Assembly: GCA_900541145.1 (NCBI GenBank)
Contig: UQIH01000031.1
Location: 1-15,869, forward strand
Direction of reading: 5' to 3'
Length of the DNA stretch: 15,869 nt
DNA from: an uncultured Collinsella sp.
GTDB lineage: Bacteria > Actinomycetota > Coriobacteriia > Coriobacteriales > Coriobacteriaceae
How positions within the stretch are numbered: position 1 is the stretch's first letter; each line of letters starts with the position of its first letter. Of the stretch, positions 1 to 8,680 are shown piece by piece. The notes beneath the pieces were generated by a model. That model did no database searches and had not been told where the DNA came from. It saw nothing but the letters and a program-made list of their open reading frames with translations. Both the position numbers and the translations under genes were made by a program.

Positions 1-37
1 GATTTTGCCTCTTGACAATGTCCTGCTCATATTAAAA

Positions 38-126
38 GGAACGTCCCCAAGTGCCAAGTGCATCAAGAGTGCCCCCTTTGACCAGTCGTTTAAGAACGTC
101 CCCAATGACTACCCATGTGCCAAGTG
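38..126. repeat. Two tandem REP-like units
   Basis: The core GAACGTCCCCAA occurs at 39-50 and again at 94-105. Each copy is followed by TGCCAAGTG (52-60 and 118-126). The second unit has about 11 extra bases between core and tail, including AATGACTA. In the second unit CAGTCGTT (83-90) and AATGACTA (104-111) form an imperfect inverted repeat around a 13-base loop. A near-identical palindrome sits at the other end of the window (15724-15752), in the same orientation. Read on the minus strand the unit begins GTAGTCATTGGGGACG; the GTAG next to a small hairpin recalls REP sequences mobilised by REP-associated tyrosine transposases, but no such transposase lies in the window. The repeat is seen directly; the REP identity is inferred. 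Confidence 0.6.
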
Positions 127-155
127 TTACGCCGATGTTTTGGCACCGACAGCGA

Positions 156-254
156 AAACCCGCCAGAGCGAGCAAGGTGCCTTGAAACGAGGTGGCATTG
201 ATCTTTTGATCATGCCGCCGAAGTTGAAAGGCAGATTGCCGCTCTGGCGGGTTT
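156..254. repeat. 99-bp cloverleaf-like inverted-repeat element
   Basis: A perfect 15-bp inverted repeat closes this element: AAACCCGCCAGAGCG at 156-170 and CGCTCTGGCGGGTTT at 240-254. Three smaller hairpins fit inside it. They are CAAG/CTTG (173-176 with 181-184), GGTGGCATTGATC with GATCATGCCGCC around a TTTT loop (191-203 with 208-219, one bulged base and a G-T pair), and GCA/TGC (231-233 with 237-239). The short sequence CAGCG flanks it at 150-154 and 256-260, one base away from each arm, which could be a decayed target duplication. It lies downstream of the LCP gene, so its transcript could serve as a 3'-end structure, although only TTTT follows the stem on the minus strand. It could be a MITE-like element, a structured RNA, or a processed 3' end. 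Confidence 0.6.
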
Positions 255-271
255 GCAGCGTCAAGCCGTTA

Positions 272-291
272 CGCGGTTTGGTAAAACCGCG
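272..291 (-). other. Hairpin just past the LCP gene stop codon
   Basis: CGCGGTTT (272-279) and AAACCGCG (284-291) pair perfectly around a 4-base loop, starting four bases beyond the LCP stop codon. No T-run follows on the minus strand, so it is not a classical intrinsic terminator. It may protect the mRNA 3' end or act together with the larger structure at 156-254. Confidence 0.45.
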
Positions 292-295
292 CAAC

Positions 296-1531
296 TTAGT
301 AGTTGGCTTCGTAGCCGTTGCCGTCGCCGGTGGGCTCTTCGTAGTAGTCCGAATCGCTCGAATCGTTTGAGTCATCGGAATCGTCAGAGCTGACCGATGA
401 GGTTGCGGTACCGTTTGCGTAGTCGTCAGACGTGTTGTTGTTCAGGTCGCCGATCGTAGAGCTGGAACCGTCGGAAAGACCCATGGTGTTGGGACCCTTG
501 GGATCCTTGCCGGCATCGACGCGCTCCATCATTTCCTTGAGCTCGTCCTCGTAGACAAAGACGTAGCTCACACCGTCGATCATGGTGCTGTCGTCGGCAT
601 ACGAGGGCAGGTTGGCCGAGTAGATACCGTCGACATCCATACCGCGCATGGCGTTGACCGTAGCCACGATATCCTGAACGCTCATATCGGTTACGAGCAT
701 ATCGGACAGCGAATTAACCAGGCCAAAGATCTTCGTGGCATCGAAGTTATTGAGAATCTGGTTGGCAAGGGCGCCGAGCACCTGACGCTGGTGGCGCATG
801 CGCGTGTAATCGCCGTCGGCATAGGTGTAGCGGCAGCGGGCATAGGTAAGGGCGGTGGCACCGTCCATATGCTGCTGGCCAGCGGTAATCTTAATATCCA
901 GGTGCTCGGGGTCGTCAACATCATCGGTTGCGTTAATGTCGATACCGCCAACCGAATCAATCAGCGCCTGCATACCGTCGAAGCTGACCTCGGCATAGTG
1001 GGAAATCTGAACACCGCACAGCTCGTTGACCGCCTCGACCATGGCCTCGGCGCCGCCAACGGTATGGCAGGCGTTGATCTTCATGGTCTCGCCCTTGTAC
1101 TCGACCTTGGTGTCGCGCGGAACGGAAATGAGCGTCGCCTGCTTTTGCGTGGGGTCGATGCGTGCCAGGATAATCGAGTCGGCACGATACGTATCCTCGC
1201 CCGGACGGCCGTCGGTGCCAAGAAGCAGCACGTAGAACGGATCCTTTGCCTCATCGGTGTCAACCAGAACCCGACGCAGATTGTCGGTAATGACATTAGA
1301 ATCGCCGAGCTTGCCCATGATGGTGGCAAACCACAGGCCGGCAGCGGTAGTGGCACTCAGCAGCACGCCAAGCACGACAATGAGCGCGACGTGACGAATC
1401 GTGTGGCTACGACGACGTTGGCGAGCGCGCTCGGAATAACGAGCCACGTTATCGCGACTGTAGATCTTGGCCTGCGCACCAGTTGAGGGTCTTCGGGCGG
1501 TGGTATCCGCGAGGGGCTTTTTATTAAACAT
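296..1531 (-). CDS. LytR-CpsA-Psr (LCP) family glycopolymer ligase
   Basis: This is a membrane-anchored LCP protein of 411 residues. LCP enzymes transfer undecaprenyl-linked glycopolymers, such as teichoic acids or capsule, onto peptidoglycan outside the cell. An Arg-rich cytoplasmic N-terminus (about 38-46) precedes one membrane segment (about 46-72). The extracellular domain carries the family motifs LLLGTDGR (102-109), the DSIILARID strand, ISVPRDTKV near 135, and the Arg-rich lipid-phosphate-binding stretch TYARCRY...RMRHQRQ (229-250). The last 60 or so residues are a low-complexity Ser/Asp/Asn tail. I start at ATG 1529-1531, because AGG lies six bases upstream; a TTG two codons earlier has that AGG directly against it. 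The start is 12 bases after the murA stop, so the two are probably co-transcribed. The exact polymer cannot be told from sequence. Confidence 0.9.
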   Translation of the reverse strand: MFNKKPLADTTARRPSTGAQAKIYSRDNVARYSERARQRRRSHTIRHVALIVVLGVLLSATTAAGLWFATIMGKLGDSNVITDNLRRVLVDTDEAKDPFYVLLLGTDGRPGEDTYRADSIILARIDPTQKQATLISVPRDTKVEYKGETMKINACHTVGGAEAMVEAVNELCGVQISHYAEVSFDGMQALIDSVGGIDINATDDVDDPEHLDIKITAGQQHMDGATALTYARCRYTYADGDYTRMRHQRQVLGALANQILNNFDATKIFGLVNSLSDMLVTDMSVQDIVATVNAMRGMDVDGIYSANLPSYADDSTMIDGVSYVFVYEDELKEMMERVDAGKDPKGPNTMGLSDGSSSTIGDLNNNTSDDYANGTATSSVSSDDSDDSNDSSDSDYYEEPTGDGNGYEANY

Positions 1532-1543
1532 AGGCAACCTGTA

Positions 1544-2827
1544 TTAGTAGATGACGGGATCGGGGACGGTAGCATGCTCGACATGCGCGCCGAGCGCCTG
1601 CAGCTTTTCGACAAACTGCTCGTAGCCGCGCTTGATGTGATGAATGGCCGAAACCTCGGTCGTCCCGTCGGCGATCAAGCCCGCTACGACGAGGGCCGCT
1701 CCGCCACGCAGATCGGGCGAGGTAACCTGTGCACCCGAAAAGCCCTTGACGCCATGAATCATGGCATGATGACTCTCGATACGAATGTCGGCACCCATGC
1801 GCACCAGCTCAGAGGCAAACATAAAGCGATTCTCGAAGATGTTCTCGGTAATAACGGAACTGCCGTCGGCAAGGGCGGAGAGTACCATAATCTGTGCCTG
1901 CATGTCCGTCGGGAAGCCGGGGAACGGAAGCGTCTGGATGTCGACCGGCTTGATACGCTCGGCACGGTTCACATGGACGCCATCCTCGACGCGCTCGCAG
2001 TCGATACCCATGAGCTCCATCTTCTTGAGCACCATGCCCAAGTGAATGGGGCAAAAGCCCGTGACATCGATACCGCGATCGTCGGCCATCAACGCACCGG
2101 CAACGATAAAGGTACCGGCCTCGATTCGGTCGCCCACTACGCGATGGGTAACAGGATGCAACTCTTCCACGCCCTCGATGGTCACGACAGGCGTGCCGGC
2201 GCCGACAATCTTAGCGCCCATCTCGTTGAGCATGTTGGCGAGATCGACGATCTCGGGCTCGCGGGCGGCATTGTCGATAACCGTGGTGCCCTGCGCGCGC
2301 ACGGATGCCATGATGAGGTTCTCGGTCGCACCGACGCTGGCGAACTCGAGCGTGACGGTGGTACCGCGCAGACCTTGGGGCGCATTAGCGTTGATGTAAC
2401 CGTGGGCGGTATCGAACTCAACGCCCAGGGCCTCAAGACCAAGAATGTGCATATCGATCTTGCGAGCACCCAGGTTGCAGCCGCCCGGCATGGCAATTTT
2501 GGCGCGATGGAAGCGGCCCAGCAGGGGTCCCATGACGGCGGTGGAAGCACGCATCTTGGCAACGAGCTCGTAGGGGGCCTCCCAAGAATCGACCTGAGAG
2601 GTATCAATCTCGAGCGTGTGCTCGTCGAGAACATCGATCGTAGCGCCCATGCCCTTGAGCACCTTGCCCATCACATGGACATCGGAAATATCGGGCACGT
2701 TCTGCAGCGTCGTCTTGCCCGGCGCCAGAAGCGTTGCCGCCATGAGTTTGAGCGCGGAGTTCTTGGCGCCCGAGACGGGCACGGAGCCTCCGATGGCGTG
2801 GCCACCCTCAACGCGGATAATATCCAA
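1544..2827 (-). CDS. murA: UDP-N-acetylglucosamine 1-carboxyvinyltransferase MurA
   Basis: MurA transfers enolpyruvate from phosphoenolpyruvate to UDP-N-acetylglucosamine, the first committed step of peptidoglycan synthesis in the cytoplasm. The 427-residue length is normal. The N-terminal GAKNSALKLMAA motif holds the substrate-binding Lys22-Asn23 pair, and MPGGCNLGARKIDMH holds the catalytic Cys at 117, so the enzyme should be fosfomycin-sensitive in principle. The conserved FPTDMQAQ segment carrying the catalytic Asp is present. No in-frame ATG fits: translation appears to start at TTG (2825-2827), preceded by GAAAGGG six to seven bases upstream. An intrinsic terminator for the atp operon ends immediately before this ribosome-binding site, so murA depends either on readthrough or on a promoter I could not identify. 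The LCP gene follows closely. Confidence 0.96.
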   Translation of the reverse strand: MDIIRVEGGHAIGGSVPVSGAKNSALKLMAATLLAPGKTTLQNVPDISDVHVMGKVLKGMGATIDVLDEHTLEIDTSQVDSWEAPYELVAKMRASTAVMGPLLGRFHRAKIAMPGGCNLGARKIDMHILGLEALGVEFDTAHGYINANAPQGLRGTTVTLEFASVGATENLIMASVRAQGTTVIDNAAREPEIVDLANMLNEMGAKIVGAGTPVVTIEGVEELHPVTHRVVGDRIEAGTFIVAGALMADDRGIDVTGFCPIHLGMVLKKMELMGIDCERVEDGVHVNRAERIKPVDIQTLPFPGFPTDMQAQIMVLSALADGSSVITENIFENRFMFASELVRMGADIRIESHHAMIHGVKGFSGAQVTSPDLRGGAALVVAGLIADGTTEVSAIHHIKRGYEQFVEKLQALGAHVEHATVPDPVIY

Positions 2828-2840
2828 GGTCTACCCTTTC

Positions 2841-2879
2841 AAAAAGCATGCCCGGGATGGCTGGGCCATCCCGGGCATG
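2841..2879 (-). terminator. Intrinsic terminator of the atp operon
   Basis: CATGCCCGGGATGG (2847-2860) and CCATCCCGGGCATG (2866-2879) form a perfect 14-bp stem with a 5-base loop. On the minus strand the stem is followed by CTTTTT (2841-2846). This is a textbook Rho-independent terminator, 37 bases past the atpC stop codon. The T-run is followed directly by GAAAGGG, the murA ribosome-binding site. Confidence 0.9.
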
Positions 2880-2915
2880 ATGTGTTCGCAAATGGTCGAA
2901 CGCTAAATCGTTTGA

Positions 2916-3308
2916 CTATTGGGCAAGCTTGAGCTTACACCATGCGATTTCATTATAGAGGTAGGCGCGGCGTGCATCATCCTCCGACAAATTACCCAGC
3001 TTCTCTTCAAAACCTTGAATATCAGCTTTAAGCTTGTCGGCATCGACGGTCGCCAAATCGCAAGCGCGCTCGGCGAGAACGGTCACGACATCGTCCGCAA
3101 CCTGGGCATAGCCGCCGGCCACGGCAAACGTGTGGTCGACAGTGCCCATGGCCTTATCGGAAACGCGAACGTAACCGCGGTCGATCGTGCAGATCTCGCT
3201 GGAGTGAGCAGGCAGAACGCCAAACTCGCCATCCGTGGACGGAATCGACACAAACGCAGCGTCGCCCTCATAGGCGCAGCTCACGGGGCACACGATGCGG
3301 ATACGCAT
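2916..3308 (-). CDS. atpC: F1Fo ATP synthase epsilon subunit
   Basis: This is the epsilon subunit of the F1 central stalk, which couples gamma rotation to catalysis and can inhibit ATP hydrolysis. It has 130 residues, the usual size. The N-terminal beta-sandwich includes the family stretch TDGEFGVLPAHSSEI (25-39) and GGYAQVADDVVTVLAERA (about 65-82). A C-terminal helical hairpin (about 83-130) follows, with LSEDDARRAYLYNEIAW. The start is three bases after the atpD stop codon, and it is the last gene of the atp operon, followed by the terminator at 2841-2879. Confidence 0.95.
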   Translation of the reverse strand: MRIRIVCPVSCAYEGDAAFVSIPSTDGEFGVLPAHSSEICTIDRGYVRVSDKAMGTVDHTFAVAGGYAQVADDVVTVLAERACDLATVDADKLKADIQGFEEKLGNLSEDDARRAYLYNEIAWCKLKLAQ

Positions 3309-3311
3309 AAC

Positions 3312-4765
<1,454 letters not shown>

Positions 4766-4766
<1 letters not shown>

Positions 4767-5674
4767 TACTGTTCCTCCAATGCTGAGGCTCCGCCGACGA
4801 TCTCGTTAATCTCGGTCGTGATCGAAGCCTGGCGCACGCGACTATACGTGCGGGTAAGGGTCGAGATGATCGCGGTGGCGTTTTCCGTCGCGGAGTGCAT
4901 GGCCTTGCGGCGTGCACCCTGCTCGGCAGCCGCCGAATCGATCAGGGCCTGGTAGATGACCGTCAGGATATAAGACGGCACAAGCTTGCCGAGAACATGC
5001 TCGGGAGAGGGCACGAACTCGAACGTGGACGAGATGCGCTTAGGGGCGTCGGTCTCGTTCTTACGCGGACCGTGGGCCATAGCGATCATCTCGGGGTCGA
5101 GCGGCAACAGATGCTCGACGCGAAGCTCCTGATCCACGCGGTTCTTGGCGTGGTGGTAGACAAGCTCGACACGGTCAAACTCACCGGCACGATACGCATC
5201 GCAGATATGAGAGGAGATCATGCGGGCCTGATTGAAATCGGGCTCAGAGGAGTTGCCCTCAAAGTGCATGACAACATTTGCGCGGTCACGGAAATACGTG
5301 GCCGGCTTACGCCCGCACGCGATGATCTCGCATTCGATGCCGTCGTTCGCCCAAGAAGCGGCGAGCTTTTCGGCCGTGCGCTCCACCGTCGTATTGAAAC
5401 CGCCGGCAAGGCCGCGGTCCGAGGCAATAACGACAATCAGGCCATGCTTGACGCTCTCATGCTTCTGCAGCATGGGATCGGTGCCCGAACAGGAGGCGTC
5501 GCCGGCGACCGTCAACATGACGTCGGTCAGCGCCTCCTTATAGGGCTCGGCCTGCTTGGAGCGATCGAGGGCACGACGAATCTTGGCCGTAGAGACCATC
5601 TCCATCGTGCGCGTGATCTGCTTGGTCGTGGTAACCGAGGAGATTCGCTTCTTAATGTCGCGAAGGTTGGCCAT
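4766..5674 (-). CDS. atpG: F1Fo ATP synthase gamma subunit
   Basis: This is the rotating central shaft of F1. The 302-residue protein shows the two long terminal helices that form the coiled-coil axle. The N-terminal one is MANLRDIKKRISSVTTTKQI onward (1 to about 58), and the C-terminal one contains GARRKAMHSATENA and ends at EINEIVGGASAL. The central Rossmann-like part has HGLIVVIASDRGLAGGFN, the usual gamma SDRGLCGGFN motif with Ala for Cys. It lies between atpA (5 bases) and atpD (one-base overlap). The start is ATG 5672-5674. Confidence 0.96.
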
Positions 5675-5679
5675 GGGGC

Positions 5680-7278
5680 TTAGTTCTCCTCTGATCCAGA
5701 AACATCCGAATGGTGCTTGGCCATGAACTGCTGCTTGAAGTCGCCGATGACGCGCAAGAGCTCAGCCTTGGTGTCATCATCGATCTTCTTGGCGCGAACC
5801 TTGTCGAGCAGCGAACCAAAGCCATTGTCCATGTACTCGATGAGCTCGGCACGGAAAGGCAGCACGTCGGCGATCTCCAGGTCATCCAGGAAGCCCTCGT
5901 TGCCAGCGAACAGCGTAACGATCTGCTCGCCAACCTCAAACGGCTTGTAACGCGGCTGCTTCAGGAGCTCGGTCATGCGAGCACCGTGGGTCAGCTGCTT
6001 CTGAGTAGCCTCGTCGAGGTCGGAGCCGAACTGCGTAAAGCCAGCGAGCTCCTGATAGGAAGCGAGGTCCAGACGGAGGTTGCCGGCGACCTGCTTCATG
6101 GCCTTGGTCTGCGCATCGCCACCGACGCGGGACACGGAGATACCCACGTCGACTGCCGGGCGCTGACCCTGGAAGAAGAGCTCGGACTGCAGGTAGATCT
6201 GACCATCGGTAATGGAAATAACGTTGGTCGGAATGTAGGCCGAGACGTCGCCGTCCTGGGTCTCGATGATCGGCAGTGCCGTCATGGAGCCGTAACCGTT
6301 CTTCTTGGACATCTTGACGGCACGCTCGAGCAGACGAGAGTGCAGGTAGAAGATGTCGCCAGGATAGGCCTCGCGTCCGGGCGGACGATGCAGCGTCAGC
6401 GACATCTGACGGTAGGCCACAGCCTGCTTGGACAGGTCGTCGTAGATGACGAGCACGTGGCCGCCGGGGTTGGTTTCGCTGGCGGGCTTGCCGTCCTCGC
6501 CGTTGTACATAAAGAACTCGCCAATAGCGGCACCGGCCATAGGCGCGATGTACTGCATAGGGGCGGAATCGGCAGCGGTGGCCGAAACGATGATGGTGTA
6601 GTCGAGCGCACCGTGCTGAGCGAGGGTCTCGCGGATGTTGGCAACCGTGGAGGCCTTCTGGCCGATGGCGACATAGATGCAGACCATGCCCTTACCGCGC
6701 TGGTTGAGGATAGCGTCGATGGCGATGGCGGTCTTACCGGTCTTACGGTCGCCGATGATGAGCTCACGCTGACCGCGGCCAATAGGCACCATGGAGTCGA
6801 TAGCGAGCAGACCGGTCTGAACCGGCTCGCACACCGGGGTACGATCGATGACGCCGGGAGCCTTGAACTCGATGGGGCGACGGTGCGTAGCGACGATGTC
6901 GCCCAGGCCGTCGATGGGCTGGCCGAGCGGATTGACGACGCGGCCGAGCATGGCACGGCTCACGGGGATATCCATAACGCGGCCAGTGGTGCGGCACTCG
7001 TCGCCTTCCTTGATGGAGTCGACGGCACCGAACAGAACGGCGCCGACCTCGTCACGGTCAAGGTTCTGGGCAAGGCCGAAGACGGTCTCACCGGTATCGG
7101 AGCTCTTGAACTCCAGAAGCTCGCCTGCCATGGCGCTCTTGAGGCCGGAGACGCGCGCGATGCCGTCGCCTACCTCGTCGACCGTTGAAACCTCATGCGT
7201 ATCGACCGTCGCGGAGAGGCTCGTGAGCTGCTCCTGCAGTTTCTTGGCGATATCCTGGGCATTGAGGGTTTCGGACAT
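5680..7278 (-). CDS. atpA: F1Fo ATP synthase alpha subunit
   Basis: This is the non-catalytic nucleotide-binding subunit that alternates with beta in the F1 hexamer and supplies the arginine finger. The 532 residues include the beta-barrel domain (about 30-95), PLGQPIDGLG (117-126) and Walker A GDRKTGKT (176-183). The signature PAVDVGISVSRVGGDAQ is near 375-391. The C-terminal tail is slightly extended and Ser/Glu-rich. The N-terminal helix that contacts the delta subunit is present. Its ATG overlaps the atpH stop codon as TAATG. Confidence 0.98.
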   Translation of the reverse strand: MSETLNAQDIAKKLQEQLTSLSATVDTHEVSTVDEVGDGIARVSGLKSAMAGELLEFKSSDTGETVFGLAQNLDRDEVGAVLFGAVDSIKEGDECRTTGRVMDIPVSRAMLGRVVNPLGQPIDGLGDIVATHRRPIEFKAPGVIDRTPVCEPVQTGLLAIDSMVPIGRGQRELIIGDRKTGKTAIAIDAILNQRGKGMVCIYVAIGQKASTVANIRETLAQHGALDYTIIVSATAADSAPMQYIAPMAGAAIGEFFMYNGEDGKPASETNPGGHVLVIYDDLSKQAVAYRQMSLTLHRPPGREAYPGDIFYLHSRLLERAVKMSKKNGYGSMTALPIIETQDGDVSAYIPTNVISITDGQIYLQSELFFQGQRPAVDVGISVSRVGGDAQTKAMKQVAGNLRLDLASYQELAGFTQFGSDLDEATQKQLTHGARMTELLKQPRYKPFEVGEQIVTLFAGNEGFLDDLEIADVLPFRAELIEYMDNGFGSLLDKVRAKKIDDDTKAELLRVIGDFKQQFMAKHHSDVSGSEEN

Positions 7279-7754
7279 TAGGCTTCACCTCCGTACGAAT
7301 TAGCAGAGTTTGCGAGGGTCTCCTGCGCGATGCGCAGCTGCGTCTTGACGGAAATGTCACGACGCTCGCCGCGGGCCTCGAGCACCAGGCCGCCCACGAT
7401 AGACGGGTCGACCTGCTCGATAAGGAATACCTTGCGGCCGAAGTCCTGCTCGCATTTCTTAGTGATGGTTTGACGCAGCTCGTCGTCGAGCGGAATCGCC
7501 GTGGTGACGGTCACGCCCACTACATCCTCGTCTTCCTCGGCAACATACTTAAAGGCAGCTGCCACCTTGGGAAGAAGGTCGAGCTGGTCGCGCTTGGACA
7601 TGGTGTCGAGCACGGCGATGATCTCGGGGCTGGCAGAAGCCAAGCGCTCGATCATCTCGAGGTCCTCGAACACATGGTTCTCGGCCTTGGCGGCTTCCAA
7701 AAGGGAACGCGCGTAGGTCTCGAGCACCTTGTCCTGATAGCGGCTAGTCGGCAT
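7278..7754 (-). CDS. atpH: F1Fo ATP synthase delta subunit
   Basis: The delta subunit sits on top of F1 and binds the peripheral b stalk. At 158 residues it is somewhat shorter than the usual 170-180. The N-terminal helical domain starts YQDKVLETYARSLLEAA. The C-terminal region has the family end pattern VDPSIVGGLVLEARGERRDISVKTQL (about 115-140). Its start overlaps the end of atpF by 11 bases, suggesting coupled translation. Identity rests on position and the C-terminal motif, because delta subunits are poorly conserved. Confidence 0.94.
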   Translation of the reverse strand: MPTSRYQDKVLETYARSLLEAAKAENHVFEDLEMIERLASASPEIIAVLDTMSKRDQLDLLPKVAAAFKYVAEEDEDVVGVTVTTAIPLDDELRQTITKKCEQDFGRKVFLIEQVDPSIVGGLVLEARGERRDISVKTQLRIAQETLANSANSYGGEA

Positions 7755-8346
7755 TCAGGCTACCTGCTTCCTGGATGTAGCGCTCGATGAGCTTCTTCTG
7801 CTCGGCATCGTCCTCGAGTGCCTCGCCCACGATCTTGGTGGCGACGGCAACGGACAGGTCGGCGATGGAGCTCGCGGCACCGGCGTAGATGGACTTGCGC
7901 TCGTCCTCGACGGTCGTATGGGCCTTGGCGATGATCTCCTCGGCCTCCTTGTGAGCAGCCTCGATGATACGGGCACGCTCGGACTCGGCGTCCTTACGGG
8001 CCTCGAGAACGATGTCGGCAGCCTGACGACGGGCGTCGGTGACGATCGAGTCGGACTCAGCGCGCTTGGCGATAGCCTCCTGCTTGGTCTTCTCGGCCTC
8101 GTCGAGGCTCTCCTCGATCTTCTTGCCGCGCTCCTCCATGGTTTTCATGATGCCCGGCAGGGCGACCTTGGCCAGCACGATCCAGATAATCAGGAAGGCG
8201 ATAAGCGCCGGGATGAACTCCGCCATCTTAGGGATGAGGATGTCCGCACCGGCGGCGCCGTCCTCGGCGAACGCGGAAACCGGCATGAGCAGCGCGGCCG
8301 CGGACGCGGAGAGTGCGATCGCGCTCTTCTGGGATGAAAGATTCAT
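7744..8346 (-). CDS. atpF: F1Fo ATP synthase b subunit with signal-like N-terminus
   Basis: The b subunit anchors the peripheral stator stalk in the membrane. The 200-residue protein has one membrane helix near 43-65 (EFIPALIAFLIIWIVLAKV), then a long charged coiled coil (about 70-185) rich in Ala, Glu and Lys. The unusual part is residues 1-28: a Lys, a hydrophobic stretch and AFA-ED, which look like a cleavable Sec signal peptide. Most b subunits begin about ten residues before the membrane helix. The upstream ATG is supported by GGAG eight bases before it; Met21 or Met41 would be the alternative starts. The gap to atpE is 15 bases. Confidence 0.95.
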   Translation of the reverse strand: MNLSSQKSAIALSASAAALLMPVSAFAEDGAAGADILIPKMAEFIPALIAFLIIWIVLAKVALPGIMKTMEERGKKIEESLDEAEKTKQEAIAKRAESDSIVTDARRQAADIVLEARKDAESERARIIEAAHKEAEEIIAKAHTTVEDERKSIYAGAASSIADLSVAVATKIVGEALEDDAEQKKLIERYIQEAGSLNAD

Positions 8347-8361
8347 ACTTGATGCTCCGTG

Positions 8362-8556
8362 CTATTTAACGATCAGCGCGACAACGAAGCCGATCAGAGC
8401 CAGAGCCTCGCCGAAAGCGGAGCCCATGATGAAGACGGTGAACACGCGGCCCTGGACCTCAGGCTGACGGGCCATAGCACCCGTAGCACCCAGAGCAGAC
8501 AGGCCGATAGCAAGACCAGCGCCGATAACACCGAGACCGTAACCGATAACTCCCAC
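8362..8556 (-). CDS. atpE: F1Fo ATP synthase c subunit (rotor ring)
   Basis: Subunit c forms the ion-translocating ring. It is a short 64-residue hairpin of two membrane helices with the polar loop ARQPE (29-33). The essential carboxylate is Glu50 in GSAFGEALALIG. Helix 1 has Ile where sodium-coupled rings carry the ligand Gln, and Ala follows Glu50 instead of Ser/Thr, so proton coupling is inferred. The start is GTG (8554-8556) with a very strong AAAGGAGG ribosome-binding site four bases upstream. A 124-base leader separates it from atpB, which fits the need for many copies of this subunit. Confidence 0.96.
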   Translation of the reverse strand: MGVIGYGLGVIGAGLAIGLSALGATGAMARQPEVQGRVFTVFIMGSAFGEALALIGFVVALIVK

Positions 8557-8607
8557 GATTCCTCCTTTGTCGTGCGTGTCTTATTTCACGCAGGATAACC
8601 TTTTTAT

Positions 8608-8643
8608 AACTGCCGGGCTCCATGGGTACGGGCACCGGCGGTT
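8608..8643 (-). promoter_or_regulatory. Hairpin in the atpB-atpE intergenic leader
   Basis: AACTGCCGG (8608-8616) pairs with CCGGCGGTT (8635-8643) with one G-T wobble. It lies in the 124-base space between atpB and atpE, the longest gap inside the operon. On the minus strand it is followed by an A/T-rich run and then the strong atpE ribosome-binding site. No T-run follows, so it is more likely an mRNA-stability or processing element than a terminator. In E. coli the corresponding leader boosts c-subunit translation; a similar role here is inferred. Confidence 0.4.
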
Positions 8644-8680
8644 TAACGAATTGCCTTACCTTTAAGGCGCGAACGGAAGA

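Noticed and set aside
156..254. tRNA gene, suggested by the cloverleaf-like fold
   Set aside because: The 15-bp closing stem, lack of CCA end, T-loop and anticodon features rule out a tRNA.
5..370. Plus-strand frame of 121 codons at the left end
   Set aside because: It reads through repeats and the cloverleaf element with no ribosome-binding site and no known motif.
1574..2932. 452-codon plus-strand frame over murA
   Set aside because: Antisense shadow of murA; the composition (His, Asn, Arg rich) is typical of a reversed coding strand.
5710..7188. 492-codon plus-strand frame over atpA
   Set aside because: Antisense shadow of atpA with His/Asp/Leu-rich composition and no recognisable motif.
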